DNA of 64,000 bases from assembly GCA_900466875.1 (NCBI GenBank), contig UBNQ01000020.1, forward strand, positions 302,899 through 366,898, read 5' to 3'. The notes below the pieces were generated by a model. That model worked only from the letters and a program-made list of their open reading frames with translations. It was not told the origin of the DNA and made no database searches. The position numbers and the translations under genes were made by a program. Every line of letters starts with the position of its first letter. Position 1 is the first letter of the stretch. The DNA comes from Hyphomicrobiales bacterium (lineage in GTDB: Bacteria > Pseudomonadota > Alphaproteobacteria > Rhizobiales > Rhizobiaceae). Positions 1 to 8,935 of the stretch are shown one piece after another.

Positions 1-80
1 AGCCGTGTGCGAGGGATCTTTTCCGCATTGATGGCCGTTGACCGCTGCGTTGATAACTATTGTAACGAAGGAGACAAAAC

Positions 81-287
81 ATGGATATTCATCACGATCG
101 TGCAGCCTGTAACGATTGCGCTTTTTTTGAAGATCATGGGACCGAAAGACAGCACACCGATGACGGCGGACTCTGTCGGTTCAACCCTCCGGTCACCCAG
201 CCGGATGCCAACGAGCGCGGATTGTGGCCAGTCGTTGCGGCCAATGACTGGTGCGGTCATTTCGCGCGTGAACATCGTCAGCAGTGA
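81..287 (+). CDS. Small Cys-rich hypothetical protein (68 aa)
   Basis: I do not recognise a named family. The protein has a CNDC pair near residues 10-13 and two further cysteines (LCRF near 32, WCGHF near 58), plus several histidines, so a small zinc- or metal-binding fold is plausible. It has no signal peptide or membrane segment. The start is supported by AAGGAG about eight bases before the ATG. It stands alone on the plus strand and ends before a strong bidirectional hairpin shared with the convergent DUF4142 gene. That it is a real gene rests on the ribosome-binding site, the patterned cysteines and the clean terminator. The function is unknown. Confidence 0.6.
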   Translation: MDIHHDRAACNDCAFFEDHGTERQHTDDGGLCRFNPPVTQPDANERGLWPVVAANDWCGHFAREHRQQ

Positions 288-319
288 TGATTGTCGACTC
301 AGGTCAATCTTCCATGTGA

Positions 320-346
320 AAAGGCCCGGTTTAAACCCGGGCCTTT
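320..346. terminator. Bidirectional intrinsic terminator
   Basis: Perfect 10-bp arms AAAGGCCCGG and CCGGGCCTTT flank a 7-base loop. The arms begin with an A-run and end with a T-run, so the hairpin can end transcription from both sides. It lies between the small plus-strand gene and the 3' end of the DUF4142 gene on the minus strand. Confidence 0.85.
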
Positions 347-384
347 CCGTTAAGACGGTAAGCTGCCGAATTAGGCGATGACGC

Positions 385-912
385 TCACTTGTCGAGGTCC
401 TGAGCCATCTTGTAGTGGTGCTCGAGCGCTGGTAGGGTGCTCGCGGCCCAGGCCTTCAGGTCAGCGTTCTCGCCTTCCTCTGCATAGCGCTTGAACAGGT
501 CGACGGCGTCCTCATGGGCCTCGACCTGGTCATCGATATATTCCTCGCTGAACTCCGCACCTTCAAGTTTCGCTAGCTCGTCGACCTCTTCCTTGTGGTC
601 TTCGGTGAGTGCTGTCACAGGCTTGCCCTGAACCTTGCCGCTGGTGATGAGGCCCTTCAGCTCACCCGTCGTTTTCTCGTGAGCGGTGATCATTTCCTGC
701 GCAAACTTCTTGGTTGCGTCGTCACCCTTTTGCAGCGCGATCTTGCTGGATTCGATTTCGAAGAGGTCGCTGGCCGAGGCCTGCAGGATGAAGTCTTCCG
801 TCTTGGGTGCGACGCCGAGCACGGAATTTACCCCGCTGGACTCGGTTGCTGACTGTGCGAGAGCCCCGCTCGCAATCAGAGCAAAGGCGGAAGTGAGAAT
901 GACCTTTTTCAT
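385..912 (-). CDS. DUF4142 domain protein, exported
   Basis: A 175-residue protein with a clear Sec signal peptide (MKKVILTSAFALIASGALAQ), so the mature part is periplasmic. The rest is a predicted helical bundle of the DUF4142 (ferritin-like) type, with the family pattern of an aspartate-rich first helix, a KFAQEMITAH segment near residues 70-80 and a C-terminal HH near 165. The biochemical role of DUF4142 is not known; members are often induced by stress. It follows the DUF2383 gene by 11 bases, with AAGGA before its ATG, so the two form one operon. A second DUF4142 protein of the same length (175 aa) is encoded at 30983-31510. Confidence 0.88.
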   Translation of the reverse strand: MKKVILTSAFALIASGALAQSATESSGVNSVLGVAPKTEDFILQASASDLFEIESSKIALQKGDDATKKFAQEMITAHEKTTGELKGLITSGKVQGKPVTALTEDHKEEVDELAKLEGAEFSEEYIDDQVEAHEDAVDLFKRYAEEGENADLKAWAASTLPALEHHYKMAQDLDK

Positions 913-923
913 TGCTGAGTTCC

Positions 924-1373
924 TTAAAGCGTTTTGGCGGCCGTTTCGAACCAGGCACGATGGCGAAGCTCGTTCTGGTGCGCTTTCATGAAAAATGCCT
1001 TGGTTTCCGGAAGAGCATCCTCGTGCTGCGAGGCGCGCTCGTAGGCGGTGACCGTATCGTCCTCATTGGTCTTCATCGCCTTGAGGATCGTGCTGTCGCC
1101 GAAGAGATCGGCAAGAGCCACCTTCCCCGTCGTGAGAATCTTCTTCATGTCACCCTTTGTCGGTGCCTCCACACCCGCTTCCCGCGCAATCTCATTCAGG
1201 GTTGCAAGGTGCTGGAGATGGTCCTGACGGAAGGTTTCAACTTCTGTACTCAGAAGTTTGTCGTCGAGTCGATCAATGGTAGACTCGTATGCCGCGATCG
1301 CATCATGTTCGAGATAGATCAAATCCTTGATCAGTTTGCCGAACTCGGCTTCATTGCCAACTGTGGTAACCAT
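924..1373 (-). CDS. DUF2383 / PA2169-type four-helix-bundle protein
   Basis: A 149-residue cytoplasmic protein of the ferritin-like DUF2383 (PA2169) family. The pattern LIYLEHDAIAAYESTIDRL near residues 17-35 and a C-terminal HQNELRHRAWFE carry the Glu and His residues typical of ferritin-like helices. Metal binding is inferred, not shown. I chose the ATG at 1373 because AAGGAGGT precedes it at ideal distance; an upstream in-frame extension has no such site and would run into the promoter. An EcfG-like promoter lies 30 bases upstream. The DUF4142 gene follows directly, so this is a two-gene stress operon. Confidence 0.85.
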   Translation of the reverse strand: MVTTVGNEAEFGKLIKDLIYLEHDAIAAYESTIDRLDDKLLSTEVETFRQDHLQHLATLNEIAREAGVEAPTKGDMKKILTTGKVALADLFGDSTILKAMKTNEDDTVTAYERASQHEDALPETKAFFMKAHQNELRHRAWFETAAKTL

Positions 1374-1402
1374 CGTGACCTCCTTGGTTATCTGGACCAA
1401 TG

Positions 1403-1427
1403 AATGCGCCGGGAGCCGCTTCGTTCC
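1403..1427 (-). promoter_or_regulatory. EcfG/RpoE2-like promoter for the DUF2383-DUF4142 operon
   Basis: On the minus strand: GGAAC, 16 bases, CATT. This fits the GGAAC-N18-TT form reported for rhizobial general stress sigma factors. The -10 element ends 30 bases before the ATG at 1373. The first two -10 bases deviate from CGTT. Confidence 0.6.
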
Positions 1428-1755
1428 CATTGCGCTCGTCGAGGATCTGCAATCGTTCAAGTTCACGGTAGGTCCTCTCCCCTTGGATTTCGATGCGATC
1501 TGCGCGTCTCCGCGGAATGCGGGATTTGACCGACCACCAAGCTGCGGGCTTGTTCTGCGATGGGAAGTCCATCGGAACCAGCTTTGCAGGCGTTACGCTG
1601 GTAACAAACGCTTAATTGCCGCACGAGAGACCTTTTGAGGTCGCTCACGACTGTTTCGATACCCTCAGCAAGGCTCCCGATGAGCTGACAGTACGAGGAT
1701 CGCGAAACTTGTTGGCGACTTTTGGAAAGCGTGCACGCGATAGCCTTGATGAAAT
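1428..1755. other. Intergenic stretch without a convincing gene
   Basis: This stretch separates the DUF2383 operon from the decayed kinase. A 73-codon minus-strand frame (1351-1572) and a 61-codon one (1463-1648) are open, but the first runs through the promoter and the DUF2383 start and neither resembles a family I know. I see no RNA gene or repeat. Confidence 0.4.
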
Positions 1756-2797
1756 CTAAACGCCCAGTGGGAGATTGATTTCGATATCGAGGCCGTCATC
1801 GAGCCACTGATAGGAGAGCGAACCGCGCAGACTTTTCACAGTCCGAGTGACGAGCGTCGAGCCAAAGCCGGTTTCGACCGGGGCTTCAAAAGCGGATGTC
1901 GCTCTTTCGCTCCAGATGACACGCAAAACATCAGTATTTATGAAAGTGACAAGCGACCGGCCTTCAGGCGCACGAAGCGCACCATACTTGGCGGCATTAG
2001 TCGCAAGTTCATGCAGTATGAGAGCAACACTGGCGATCTCCCTAGCCGAAACCATGATCTCCTCTGCGCCGATCACTGCGATCTTCTCCGCATTATCCTT
2101 ATGAGCATAGGGCGCGAGAATGTCGCTGAGAATTTGTTTGAGAGAGATCGCTGGCTGTTCGGCCTCGTTCAGGCCGAACGCCGGCTGGACAAGTTCGTGT
2201 GCCCGCCCCAACGCACGCAGGCGGCCTCTGACCTCAGATGCGTAATCTTCCACGTCGGTGGCCGTCCGTGCGCTGAGTGCCAACATCGAATCTGCCATAG
2301 CAAAGACGTTTTTCACCCTGTGAGTGAGCTCGCGCATAAGCAGGAGACGCTGCTCCTCTGCACGGTTCCGGGCCATTTCATTCTGATCACGGTCGATGGC
2401 GACATATTTGAGGGTTACTGGTTCTGGGATAAGAACGAGAGAACCGAGAGTGATCAGCAGAAGAATGATGTTGCTGCTCAAAGGCAGTAGCGCCCGAGCC
2501 TTCCGGTCACAGCCGAAAGGGGTCGGCCTGAAAACCATCGTCCAGGCGCTGGAACTGGGTGTGATCGAGATAGACGGAGACCTTCGGATCGACCGTGTCA
2601 AATGCAGGCTGACCGCTAGAGGTCAGGCAGTGGCAAAGTCCCTCTCGACAGATAAATCGACGCCTCCGGACCGGCCATCTTGTGCATTACTTTGAAAAGC
2701 GCTTCTGGATCCGATTTCCCGCAACTAGCTCCCGGTCGTCACAAACGGCGGCAATGGTGCGGTCGAATAGCAAGGTTTGATCGGGTTCTAAAGGCAT
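1756..2797 (-). pseudogene. Decayed HWE/HisKA_2-type sensor histidine kinase
   Basis: The 3' two thirds encode an intact-looking kinase core: the H-box LLMRELTHRVKNVFAM, the N-box HELATNAAKYGAL and the G-box GFGSTLVTRTVKSL, typical of HWE/HisKA_2 kinases. A membrane segment (SSNIILLLITLGSLVLIP) precedes it. Upstream the protein can be followed only by changing frame at least three times: MPLEPDQTLLFDRTIAAVCD, then DPEALFKVMHKMAGPEASIY, then PAFDTVDPKVSVYLDHTQFQ, then back to the kinase frame near 2515. The longest kinase-containing frame starts at a TTG at 2601 with no good ribosome-binding site, so a truncated product is possible. Such kinases often feed PhyR in the general stress response, so loss here would cut one sensory input. 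Several independent shifts make a sequencing artefact less likely. Confidence 0.7.
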
Positions 2798-3179
2798 ATA
2801 AGAAGCCGCGCGTTTGCGCAGTGACGCGCGAAGTTCAGGTTGCGAGCATATCGTGTGAAGCATAGCGATGCTCGTTCGTCCTGTTTCGCAGGGGGGACTC
2901 GTGGCAATTCTCATCCGTCACCGCCGCCTGGCAAATGGGTACGGTAAAGGACGCTAGCACGAAGGGGGGTGGTTGTTGAATTACGGAATCGTGACGGTTC
3001 AGATCCCACGGGGACTGCCCGCCGTATGCAGGCCGTGCAAAAGCCCCTAGGTATTCACAGTAAGCGCATTCAGCAAGCGGTAACCGTCTCCTAAAAAACG
3101 GCGTCTAGTTGCTTGGCCCGAGCGTTGTTAGGTAACTTCTGCACCCTACCTTCGAATCAACTCGTACTGGTAGGCCCCC
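2798..3179. other. Intergenic region, no gene seen
   Basis: About 380 bases between the decayed kinase and the GGDEF-EAL gene. I found no GGAAC promoter, no hairpin terminator and no frame with a plausible ribosome-binding site and protein-like composition. It should contain the promoter of the downstream two-gene c-di-GMP/BLUF operon, but I cannot assign it. Confidence 0.4.
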
Positions 3180-4811
3180 ATGAATGCCTTAGCGCCGTTT
3201 CTAATTCCACTCGACGTCGATCCGCAAGCTGCTCCTGATCCAAGACACATCTTGAAGCTGCTGCCGCGTCCTGTGCTGATAATTGGATCTGACGGTGTAA
3301 TAATATATGCTAATCAGGCTAGCGAACTATCGTTGAATGCCGTCACAGGTCGCGGTGTCTCTGAGCTCTTTCCATCCTATCACGCGGACCTCGTGAGAAA
3401 CGGCAGCTATACCACCCTTCTTAGGTCAAATAGAGGCGATTTTTTTGAGGCTGTTTTCGCTCCTCTAGATGAACAGCAGTATGTCATCGATCTGCGACCT
3501 TGCATCGAAGCTCCAGCCACGCACCCGCAAGATAATTTCGACGAGTTGACGGGGCTTGTTAAACGCAATTCGTTGCTGTCGCACCTCTCTTGTGCACTCG
3601 ACGGCGGCCAAGCTTCGTCGTCCGTCGCTATTCACTGCCTTGATCTCGATCGCTTCAAGATGGTCAACGATACACTTGGACATTCGGTCGGCGACCTACT
3701 TTTGAAGAAAGTTGCCGATCGGCTGAAAGCTGCATGTCGTCCGGATGATGTTGTGGCCCGTCTCGGCGGTGACGAATTTGTCGTCCTGCAGCACGATGTT
3801 GAGCATACCGCAGCAGCAGAGACGCTGGCTGCGCGTATGTGCGATCTTATCGGCCGCACATATGTCATCAATGGTAACACGATCAACATCGGAACCAGTG
3901 TCGGCATTGCCATCGGCGCCGATCCGTCCATCCAGGCAAGCGATCTTCTTCGAAACGGTGATCTAGCTCTTTACGAAGCCAAAAAGGCCGGACGCGGCCG
4001 GTTTCGCATATTTGAACCCGGCATGGATGCGCTTCTTCTTCAACGCCGCGAAATGGAGATCGACCTGCGCCGTGCGCTGGCCTTGAAGCAGTTCAAGCTA
4101 AATTACCAGCCGTTTGTCAATGTCGTTACCAACCGCGTGGACGGTTTCGAGGCGCTCCTGCGATGGGAGCACCCGGTCAACGGCAACATTCCGCCTCTTT
4201 CCTTCATTTCGCTCGCTGAAGAAAACGGGCTAATCGTTAAGATTGGTGAATGGGTGATGAGGACTGCGTGTATCGAGGCGATGTCCTGGCCGCAAGAGTC
4301 GGTCGTGGCAGTCAACGTGTCGCCGCTGCAGTTCAAAGCAGATACTTTGCTTGAGACAGTCGCTAGCGCACTCAATCGGTCGGGTTTACCGGCTCACCGC
4401 CTTGAAATCGAGATTACCGAGGGCGCATTGCTCGACGATACGGACAACGTGATCCAAACACTCAATGCTCTGCGCAATCTCGGCGTCAAGATATCGATGG
4501 ACGATTTTGGCACTGGCTACTCTTCGTTGAGTTATCTGCAGAAATTTCCCTTCAACAAGATCAAAATCGATCGGTCATTCGTTGCCGGTAGCGGCGCCGA
4601 CAGTGAAGCGATTCTGCGCTCCATCGCCAGTCTCGGCACCAGCCTCGGTATGGCCATCACCGCCGAGGGTGTCGAGACCGCCGAGCAGATGGCTCGGATC
4701 CGGGGCGAGCGCTGCACCCACGCTCAAGGCTATCTCACTGGCCGGCCGATGAGCATGGATCAAATCCCTGCGTTCCTAGCCGAAAACAACCTGAAAGAAG
4801 GGGCTTTGTAA
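3180..4811 (+). CDS. PAS-GGDEF-EAL cyclic-di-GMP enzyme
   Basis: A 543-residue soluble protein predicted to make and/or break cyclic-di-GMP. A short PAS-like domain (residues about 25-110) comes first. The GGDEF domain follows (about 118-280), with intact RLGGDEFVV and a conserved DLDRFKMVNDTLGHSVGD segment. The EAL domain (about 290-535) has GFEALLRWEHP, the EITEGALLDD segment, MDDFGTGYSSL and the C-terminal AEGVET. All motifs needed for both activities look present, so it may be bifunctional. There is no membrane segment. The stop codon overlaps the start of the BLUF gene by one base (TAATG), implying translational coupling and joint function. Confidence 0.93.
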   Translation: MNALAPFLIPLDVDPQAAPDPRHILKLLPRPVLIIGSDGVIIYANQASELSLNAVTGRGVSELFPSYHADLVRNGSYTTLLRSNRGDFFEAVFAPLDEQQYVIDLRPCIEAPATHPQDNFDELTGLVKRNSLLSHLSCALDGGQASSSVAIHCLDLDRFKMVNDTLGHSVGDLLLKKVADRLKAACRPDDVVARLGGDEFVVLQHDVEHTAAAETLAARMCDLIGRTYVINGNTINIGTSVGIAIGADPSIQASDLLRNGDLALYEAKKAGRGRFRIFEPGMDALLLQRREMEIDLRRALALKQFKLNYQPFVNVVTNRVDGFEALLRWEHPVNGNIPPLSFISLAEENGLIVKIGEWVMRTACIEAMSWPQESVVAVNVSPLQFKADTLLETVASALNRSGLPAHRLEIEITEGALLDDTDNVIQTLNALRNLGVKISMDDFGTGYSSLSYLQKFPFNKIKIDRSFVAGSGADSEAILRSIASLGTSLGMAITAEGVETAEQMARIRGERCTHAQGYLTGRPMSMDQIPAFLAENNLKEGAL

Positions 4812-5251
4812 TGGCCGACGGAATTTACCGGCTCATTTACTACAGTCGCAATCATATTGCGCGAGACGAAGGGGCATTCGCCACTGATATTGAAGAAATC
4901 TTGGAGAAAAGTCGGGCAAACAACAGACGAGACAAGATCACGGGAGCGCTACTTTTCAACGGCGGCTGCTTCGCACAAGTTTTAGAAGGGCCACTCAGCA
5001 AGCTAGAGGCTGCGTTCGAACGCATACAGCAAGACGAGCGGCACGGTGATGTGTCGGTGCTCGCCTTGGACCAGATTGATCACCGGTCCTTTCCGAACTG
5101 GGCGATGAGCTTTATTGGCATCTCAGATGTTCATGGGAAACGCTTTGCCGGAATAGGCGTTTCAAGCGGTTTCGACCCCGCTCGGTTAGGTGGCGATGCG
5201 ATCTATTTGTTACTAAAAGAGCTCGCCATCGAAGAAGAAGACGCCGCCTAG
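4811..5251 (+). CDS. BLUF-domain blue-light photoreceptor
   Basis: A 146-residue protein consisting almost wholly of a BLUF (sensor of blue light using FAD) domain. By comparison with AppA, the key residues are visible: Tyr10 in RLIYYS, Asn38 in NNRRDKITG, Gln56 in FAQVLEGP and Trp97 in FPNWAMSF. This set supports flavin binding and photochemistry. No output domain is fused; the short acidic C-terminal tail is all that follows. Its start overlaps the stop of the GGDEF-EAL gene, so I infer that light sensed by this protein is passed in trans to the cyclic-di-GMP enzyme, as in other BLUF-EAL/GGDEF pairs. Confidence 0.93.
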   Translation: MADGIYRLIYYSRNHIARDEGAFATDIEEILEKSRANNRRDKITGALLFNGGCFAQVLEGPLSKLEAAFERIQQDERHGDVSVLALDQIDHRSFPNWAMSFIGISDVHGKRFAGIGVSSGFDPARLGGDAIYLLLKELAIEEEDAA

Positions 5252-5460
5252 CCGCTCACCACCTTAGTTGCGTTAGTAAGAGCTTAACTTCTGTCCCGCT
5301 TCCATTACCACTGAGTCGTGTCTGCGCCCACAGAAAGACTTGAGCTCGAAGGTCTCGCAGGATGTGGCATCACCGAAGAAGACACGAACAGCCTTCGGCA
5401 ATCGCAATGATAATTTATTCGCCATCCGCCCGGCGACTCCTCGAAGATCGCGTTAGGCAA

Positions 5461-8400
5461 TCATCCCGGCCCTGAGAGCAGCCTTTCCGCGTAAACCATA
5501 CCACTGATGGGATCCTCCGGCCTCCGCTCAAATATCAGGCGGCCATCCCGTTCGGTCGGTTCTCCCAGGCGCAAGAGCGGCTTGATCTGACTCCTAGTGG
5601 GTTTGGATGTAAATGTTACCGCAATCGCGCGAGGCCCGACGTCAATCTTTGCTATGCCGAGCATTGCTGCGGCCAACCGCAATTTAGCCATACGGAACAG
5701 CACGACTACCTCCTCGGGCAGCTCGCCGAAACGGTCTTCGAATTCCTCTACCAACCCATCGATTTCGTCCTCGGTCGTCGCGCGCATCAATCGTGAATAA
5801 AGATTGAGACGCACCGTGCCTTCGGCGACGTAATCTGCAGGGATCGTGCCTGCCACTCCGAGATTGAGGACTGTCGACTGTTGCGCCAGAAGTACTTCCT
5901 TTCTTGCAGCAGCGACGGCGCGTTCCAGAAGCTTTTGATAAAGGCTCACACCGATCAGCTTCATGTGTCCAGCCTGATCCTCGCCAGCAATATCGCCTGC
6001 ACCCCGAAGATCGAGATCTTGCATGCTGATCGCCAGTCCAGCCCCGAGGCGATCGTTCTCGACCATGGTCGAGAGCCGCAGGCGCGTTTCCTCAGATATT
6101 GCGTCGTTGTCAGCCGTCAGCAAATAAGCGATGCCTTGAGACTTCCCCCGCCCGACGCGACCGCGCAGCTGATGCAGTTGCGCGAGGCCGAACCGGTCGG
6201 CGCGCCACACGAAGATCGTGTTGGCGCGCGGAACGTCGAGACCGCTTTCAATGATATTCGTGGACAGAAGAATATCGCCCTCGCCATTGGCGAATCCCAC
6301 CATGACGGCGTCCATATCCGGGGCCTTCATCTTCCCATGGGCCACCCGCACCGATAAGTCAGGCACGGTTTCCGCCAACATGGCGTAGACCTCATCGATG
6401 TCGTCGATTTGTGGAACGACGACAAAACTCTGTCCGCCGCGGCGATTTTCCCGCATCAGTGCCGTCCGCATCGTGCCGCGATCCACCAGGCTGAGCGATG
6501 TCCTGACGGGCCGCCGCTTCGAGGGAGCGGTTGCCAGAATGCTGACGTCCTGCACGCCGATCATCGCGGCCTGCAGCGTCCGCGGAATTGGTGTCGCCGA
6601 CATGGTCAGGGTGTGGAGCGGCTGCGCCATCTGACGCATCGCCTCCTTTTCGCGCCTCCCGAACCGATGTTCTTCGTCGACAACCAGCAAACCGAGATGC
6701 GCAAAGCGGACATCCTTGGCAAGGATTGCCTGGGTCGTGACGACGATATCGATTTCGCCGTTGGCAATCCCGGCCTTCACCTCTTTGGCCTGCTGCGGTT
6801 CGACCACACGCGACAGCATGGCGACCTTGATATCAGTTCCTGCGAAACGCCGTCCGAAATTAATGAAGTGCTGGCGCGCCAGCACCGTTGTCGGGGCAGC
6901 GACCACCACCTGTCCACCGGCAAGCGCTACCGCTGCGGCGGCCCGGAGCGCCACCTCGGTCTTGCCAAAACCGACATCGCCGCAGATCAGCCGGTTCATG
7001 ACGTTGCCAGATGCGAGGTCCGCCAGCACGGCCTTGATTGCGGCGGTCTGATGTGGTGTCTCCGCGTAGGGGAAGCGACGGACGAATTTCGCATAACCGG
7101 CGCGCGGTGGGACGAATTCTTCAGCGTTGGAGTACCTACGCTCTTTCGCTAGCCGCAGCAGATGGCGGGCAGCGGCGCGAATGTCCTTCTCGATGGCGCA
7201 GCGCCTGTTCTTCCAAGCCTCTGTATGAAGCCGGTCGAGCGTCACGGCCTCCGGTTCAGACCCGTAACGCCAAAGCTTTTCGAACTCTTCCATCGGCACG
7301 AGAATCGACGCGCCGTCACGATACTCCAGCCGTGCCGCGTCACGGTCGACACCTTCAACCGTGACGCTTTCTAACCCCTTGAGCACACCAATGCCATGAT
7401 CCTCGTGGACCACCACATCGCCCAGCCGTAGATCAGGTTCGGTGAGCTTTACCGTGATGTCGCAGGTGCCCGTGCGTTCGCCGACGACGTCCTGGACGGT
7501 GACCACGCTGATCCCCGCATCAACAAACCCTTGCTCCAGAGCGCACTTGAGCGATAGGAGCGATCCGGGGTCGGCCTCCTGCGCCTGGATCAAACTCGAA
7601 ACCGGCCTCAGCGAGACCCCGAGTTCTCGCTCAACCCGCCGGCACAATGTTTCGAAATCAGAGCCGGTCCCGGCAAACACGACCCGGTCACCCGACTGTC
7701 CTGTCTCTTTCACATATTGGAGAAAGGCGCGGCGTGGATTGGAGGTCTCTGCGAATACCGGCAACGGACGCGCCTGGGCTTGGCCCAGTTCAATCGATCG
7801 CGGATCGCCGAGTCCGCGACACCATTCATCTTTTGCGATATATAGGGAGTGACTGTCGCTTCGATCCGCGCCGTTGTACCGGCGGTCCGAGACCCGCGCT
7901 TCGGCGATAATATCGAGATAACTTTCTAGCCGCTCGTCTGCTCCATCCGCGAGCACGAAGTCGGCCTCACCGATGATGTCGAAGACGGTCTGCATCTCGC
8001 CGTAAAGCTGAAGCAGCCGTTGCTCTGAAACCTCGGTCTGAACCGAGTCGGTATCCCGCTCTTCGACAATCGCCTCGGATGCCGGCCCGAACTCCATAAC
8101 ATCGACGGATGTCGTCGTCCTTTGGGTCGACGGATCGTAGCTCCGCAAGTCGGATACGGTCCCGTCTTCCGTCAGGAGGATGCGCATCGGAACCGTTGCA
8201 CCGGCAGGAAAGATGTCGATTAGCTCGTCGCGGAACACGAGTTCGCCAGGTTCATCGACGATCCCTTCCTCGATATATCCGGTCCGGCTCACAAAGGCCT
8301 CAAAGGCAGGTCGATCGAAACGATCGCCGACTGCGACACTGAACCGGCCGGCCATTATGACCGGCGCCGGCGGCACGCGTTGCAGCATGGCGTCGAGAGA

Positions 8401-8784
8401 TGTGACGAGAAGCCGCGATCTCGGCGACGGTTGTGCCCAGACACGCAGAGCGTCCATCCGCCTACCCATCGATTGCCGAGATGGAGGGGCCCTGTCATAG
8501 GGTAGACAGTCCCAGGGCGGCAGAACAACCATTTCCAAGCTCGGATCAAGGCATTGGATTGCGCGTGCGATCCGCGTCGCGGCGGTCTCGCCCAGCGCGA
8601 CATAGACCAATCTGGTATCAGAGCTGCGAAACGCTTCGGCGAGTTTCGCGGCAATCAAACTAGCAGGCGGCTGAAGCGAATGACGTGATTGGTTATTCCT
8701 GGAACCCGATGCTTGCTCGCTGATGATACGCAACGCAGTCTCCCCTACATCCCTCGAGAAAACGATTCGTTCGAGGGCCGGCAT
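5461..8784 (-). CDS. Mfd-like transcription-repair coupling factor (divergent paralogue)
   Basis: A 1107-residue superfamily 2 translocase with the full Mfd layout. The N-terminal UvrB-like region spans about residues 20-390, with PPWDCLPYDRAPPS near 89-102. The CarD-like RNA-polymerase-interaction domain lies at about 452-508 (LGDVVVHEDHGIGVLKGL). The helicase core spans about 575-890, with Walker A GDVGFGKTE at 602-610, DEEH at 703-706, SATPIPRTLQ and the QLRGRVGRG motif. A TRCF C-terminal domain covers about 985-1085. It is some 50-60 residues shorter than typical chromosomal Mfd and its N-terminus is divergent, so I think it is a second, accessory Mfd. A GGAAC-N16-GGTT promoter sits 15 bases upstream, pointing to induction under general stress. 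The ribosome-binding site before the ATG is weak. Confidence 0.88.
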   Translation of the reverse strand: MPALERIVFSRDVGETALRIISEQASGSRNNQSRHSLQPPASLIAAKLAEAFRSSDTRLVYVALGETAATRIARAIQCLDPSLEMVVLPPWDCLPYDRAPPSRQSMGRRMDALRVWAQPSPRSRLLVTSLDAMLQRVPPAPVIMAGRFSVAVGDRFDRPAFEAFVSRTGYIEEGIVDEPGELVFRDELIDIFPAGATVPMRILLTEDGTVSDLRSYDPSTQRTTTSVDVMEFGPASEAIVEERDTDSVQTEVSEQRLLQLYGEMQTVFDIIGEADFVLADGADERLESYLDIIAEARVSDRRYNGADRSDSHSLYIAKDEWCRGLGDPRSIELGQAQARPLPVFAETSNPRRAFLQYVKETGQSGDRVVFAGTGSDFETLCRRVERELGVSLRPVSSLIQAQEADPGSLLSLKCALEQGFVDAGISVVTVQDVVGERTGTCDITVKLTEPDLRLGDVVVHEDHGIGVLKGLESVTVEGVDRDAARLEYRDGASILVPMEEFEKLWRYGSEPEAVTLDRLHTEAWKNRRCAIEKDIRAAARHLLRLAKERRYSNAEEFVPPRAGYAKFVRRFPYAETPHQTAAIKAVLADLASGNVMNRLICGDVGFGKTEVALRAAAAVALAGGQVVVAAPTTVLARQHFINFGRRFAGTDIKVAMLSRVVEPQQAKEVKAGIANGEIDIVVTTQAILAKDVRFAHLGLLVVDEEHRFGRREKEAMRQMAQPLHTLTMSATPIPRTLQAAMIGVQDVSILATAPSKRRPVRTSLSLVDRGTMRTALMRENRRGGQSFVVVPQIDDIDEVYAMLAETVPDLSVRVAHGKMKAPDMDAVMVGFANGEGDILLSTNIIESGLDVPRANTIFVWRADRFGLAQLHQLRGRVGRGKSQGIAYLLTADNDAISEETRLRLSTMVENDRLGAGLAISMQDLDLRGAGDIAGEDQAGHMKLIGVSLYQKLLERAVAAARKEVLLAQQSTVLNLGVAGTIPADYVAEGTVRLNLYSRLMRATTEDEIDGLVEEFEDRFGELPEEVVVLFRMAKLRLAAAMLGIAKIDVGPRAIAVTFTSKPTRSQIKPLLRLGEPTERDGRLIFERRPEDPISGMVYAERLLSGPG

Positions 8785-8798
8785 TGGCCGTGCCGCTA

Positions 8799-8823
8799 AA
8801 CCGAATCGCGGCTAGATAGTTCC
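8799..8823 (-). promoter_or_regulatory. EcfG/RpoE2-like promoter for the mfd paralogue
   Basis: On the minus strand: GGAAC, 16 bases, GGTT. The -10 element ends 15 bases before the ATG at 8784, giving a very short leader. A second, divergent site begins 51 bases away and drives the glycan cluster. Confidence 0.65.
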
Positions 8824-8873
8824 CTGCCCGCGACGTAGAGCCGAGGTTCCAGGCCTCAATCCAGCGGTATCCG

Positions 8874-8898
8874 GGAACCGAACCTCCCCCCGAAAGTT
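8874..8898 (+). promoter_or_regulatory. EcfG/RpoE2-like promoter for the glycan cluster
   Basis: On the plus strand: GGAAC, 16 bases, AGTT, ending 38 bases before the ATG at 8936. It is back-to-back with the promoter of the mfd paralogue. Confidence 0.6.
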
Positions 8899-8935
8899 GA
8901 GCGATTTGAAGTATCGATACCGTTCAGGAAACTGT

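Noticed and set aside
1351..1572. 73-codon minus-strand frame before the DUF2383 gene
   Set aside because: It overlaps the promoter, ribosome-binding site and first codons of DUF2383 and has no family likeness.
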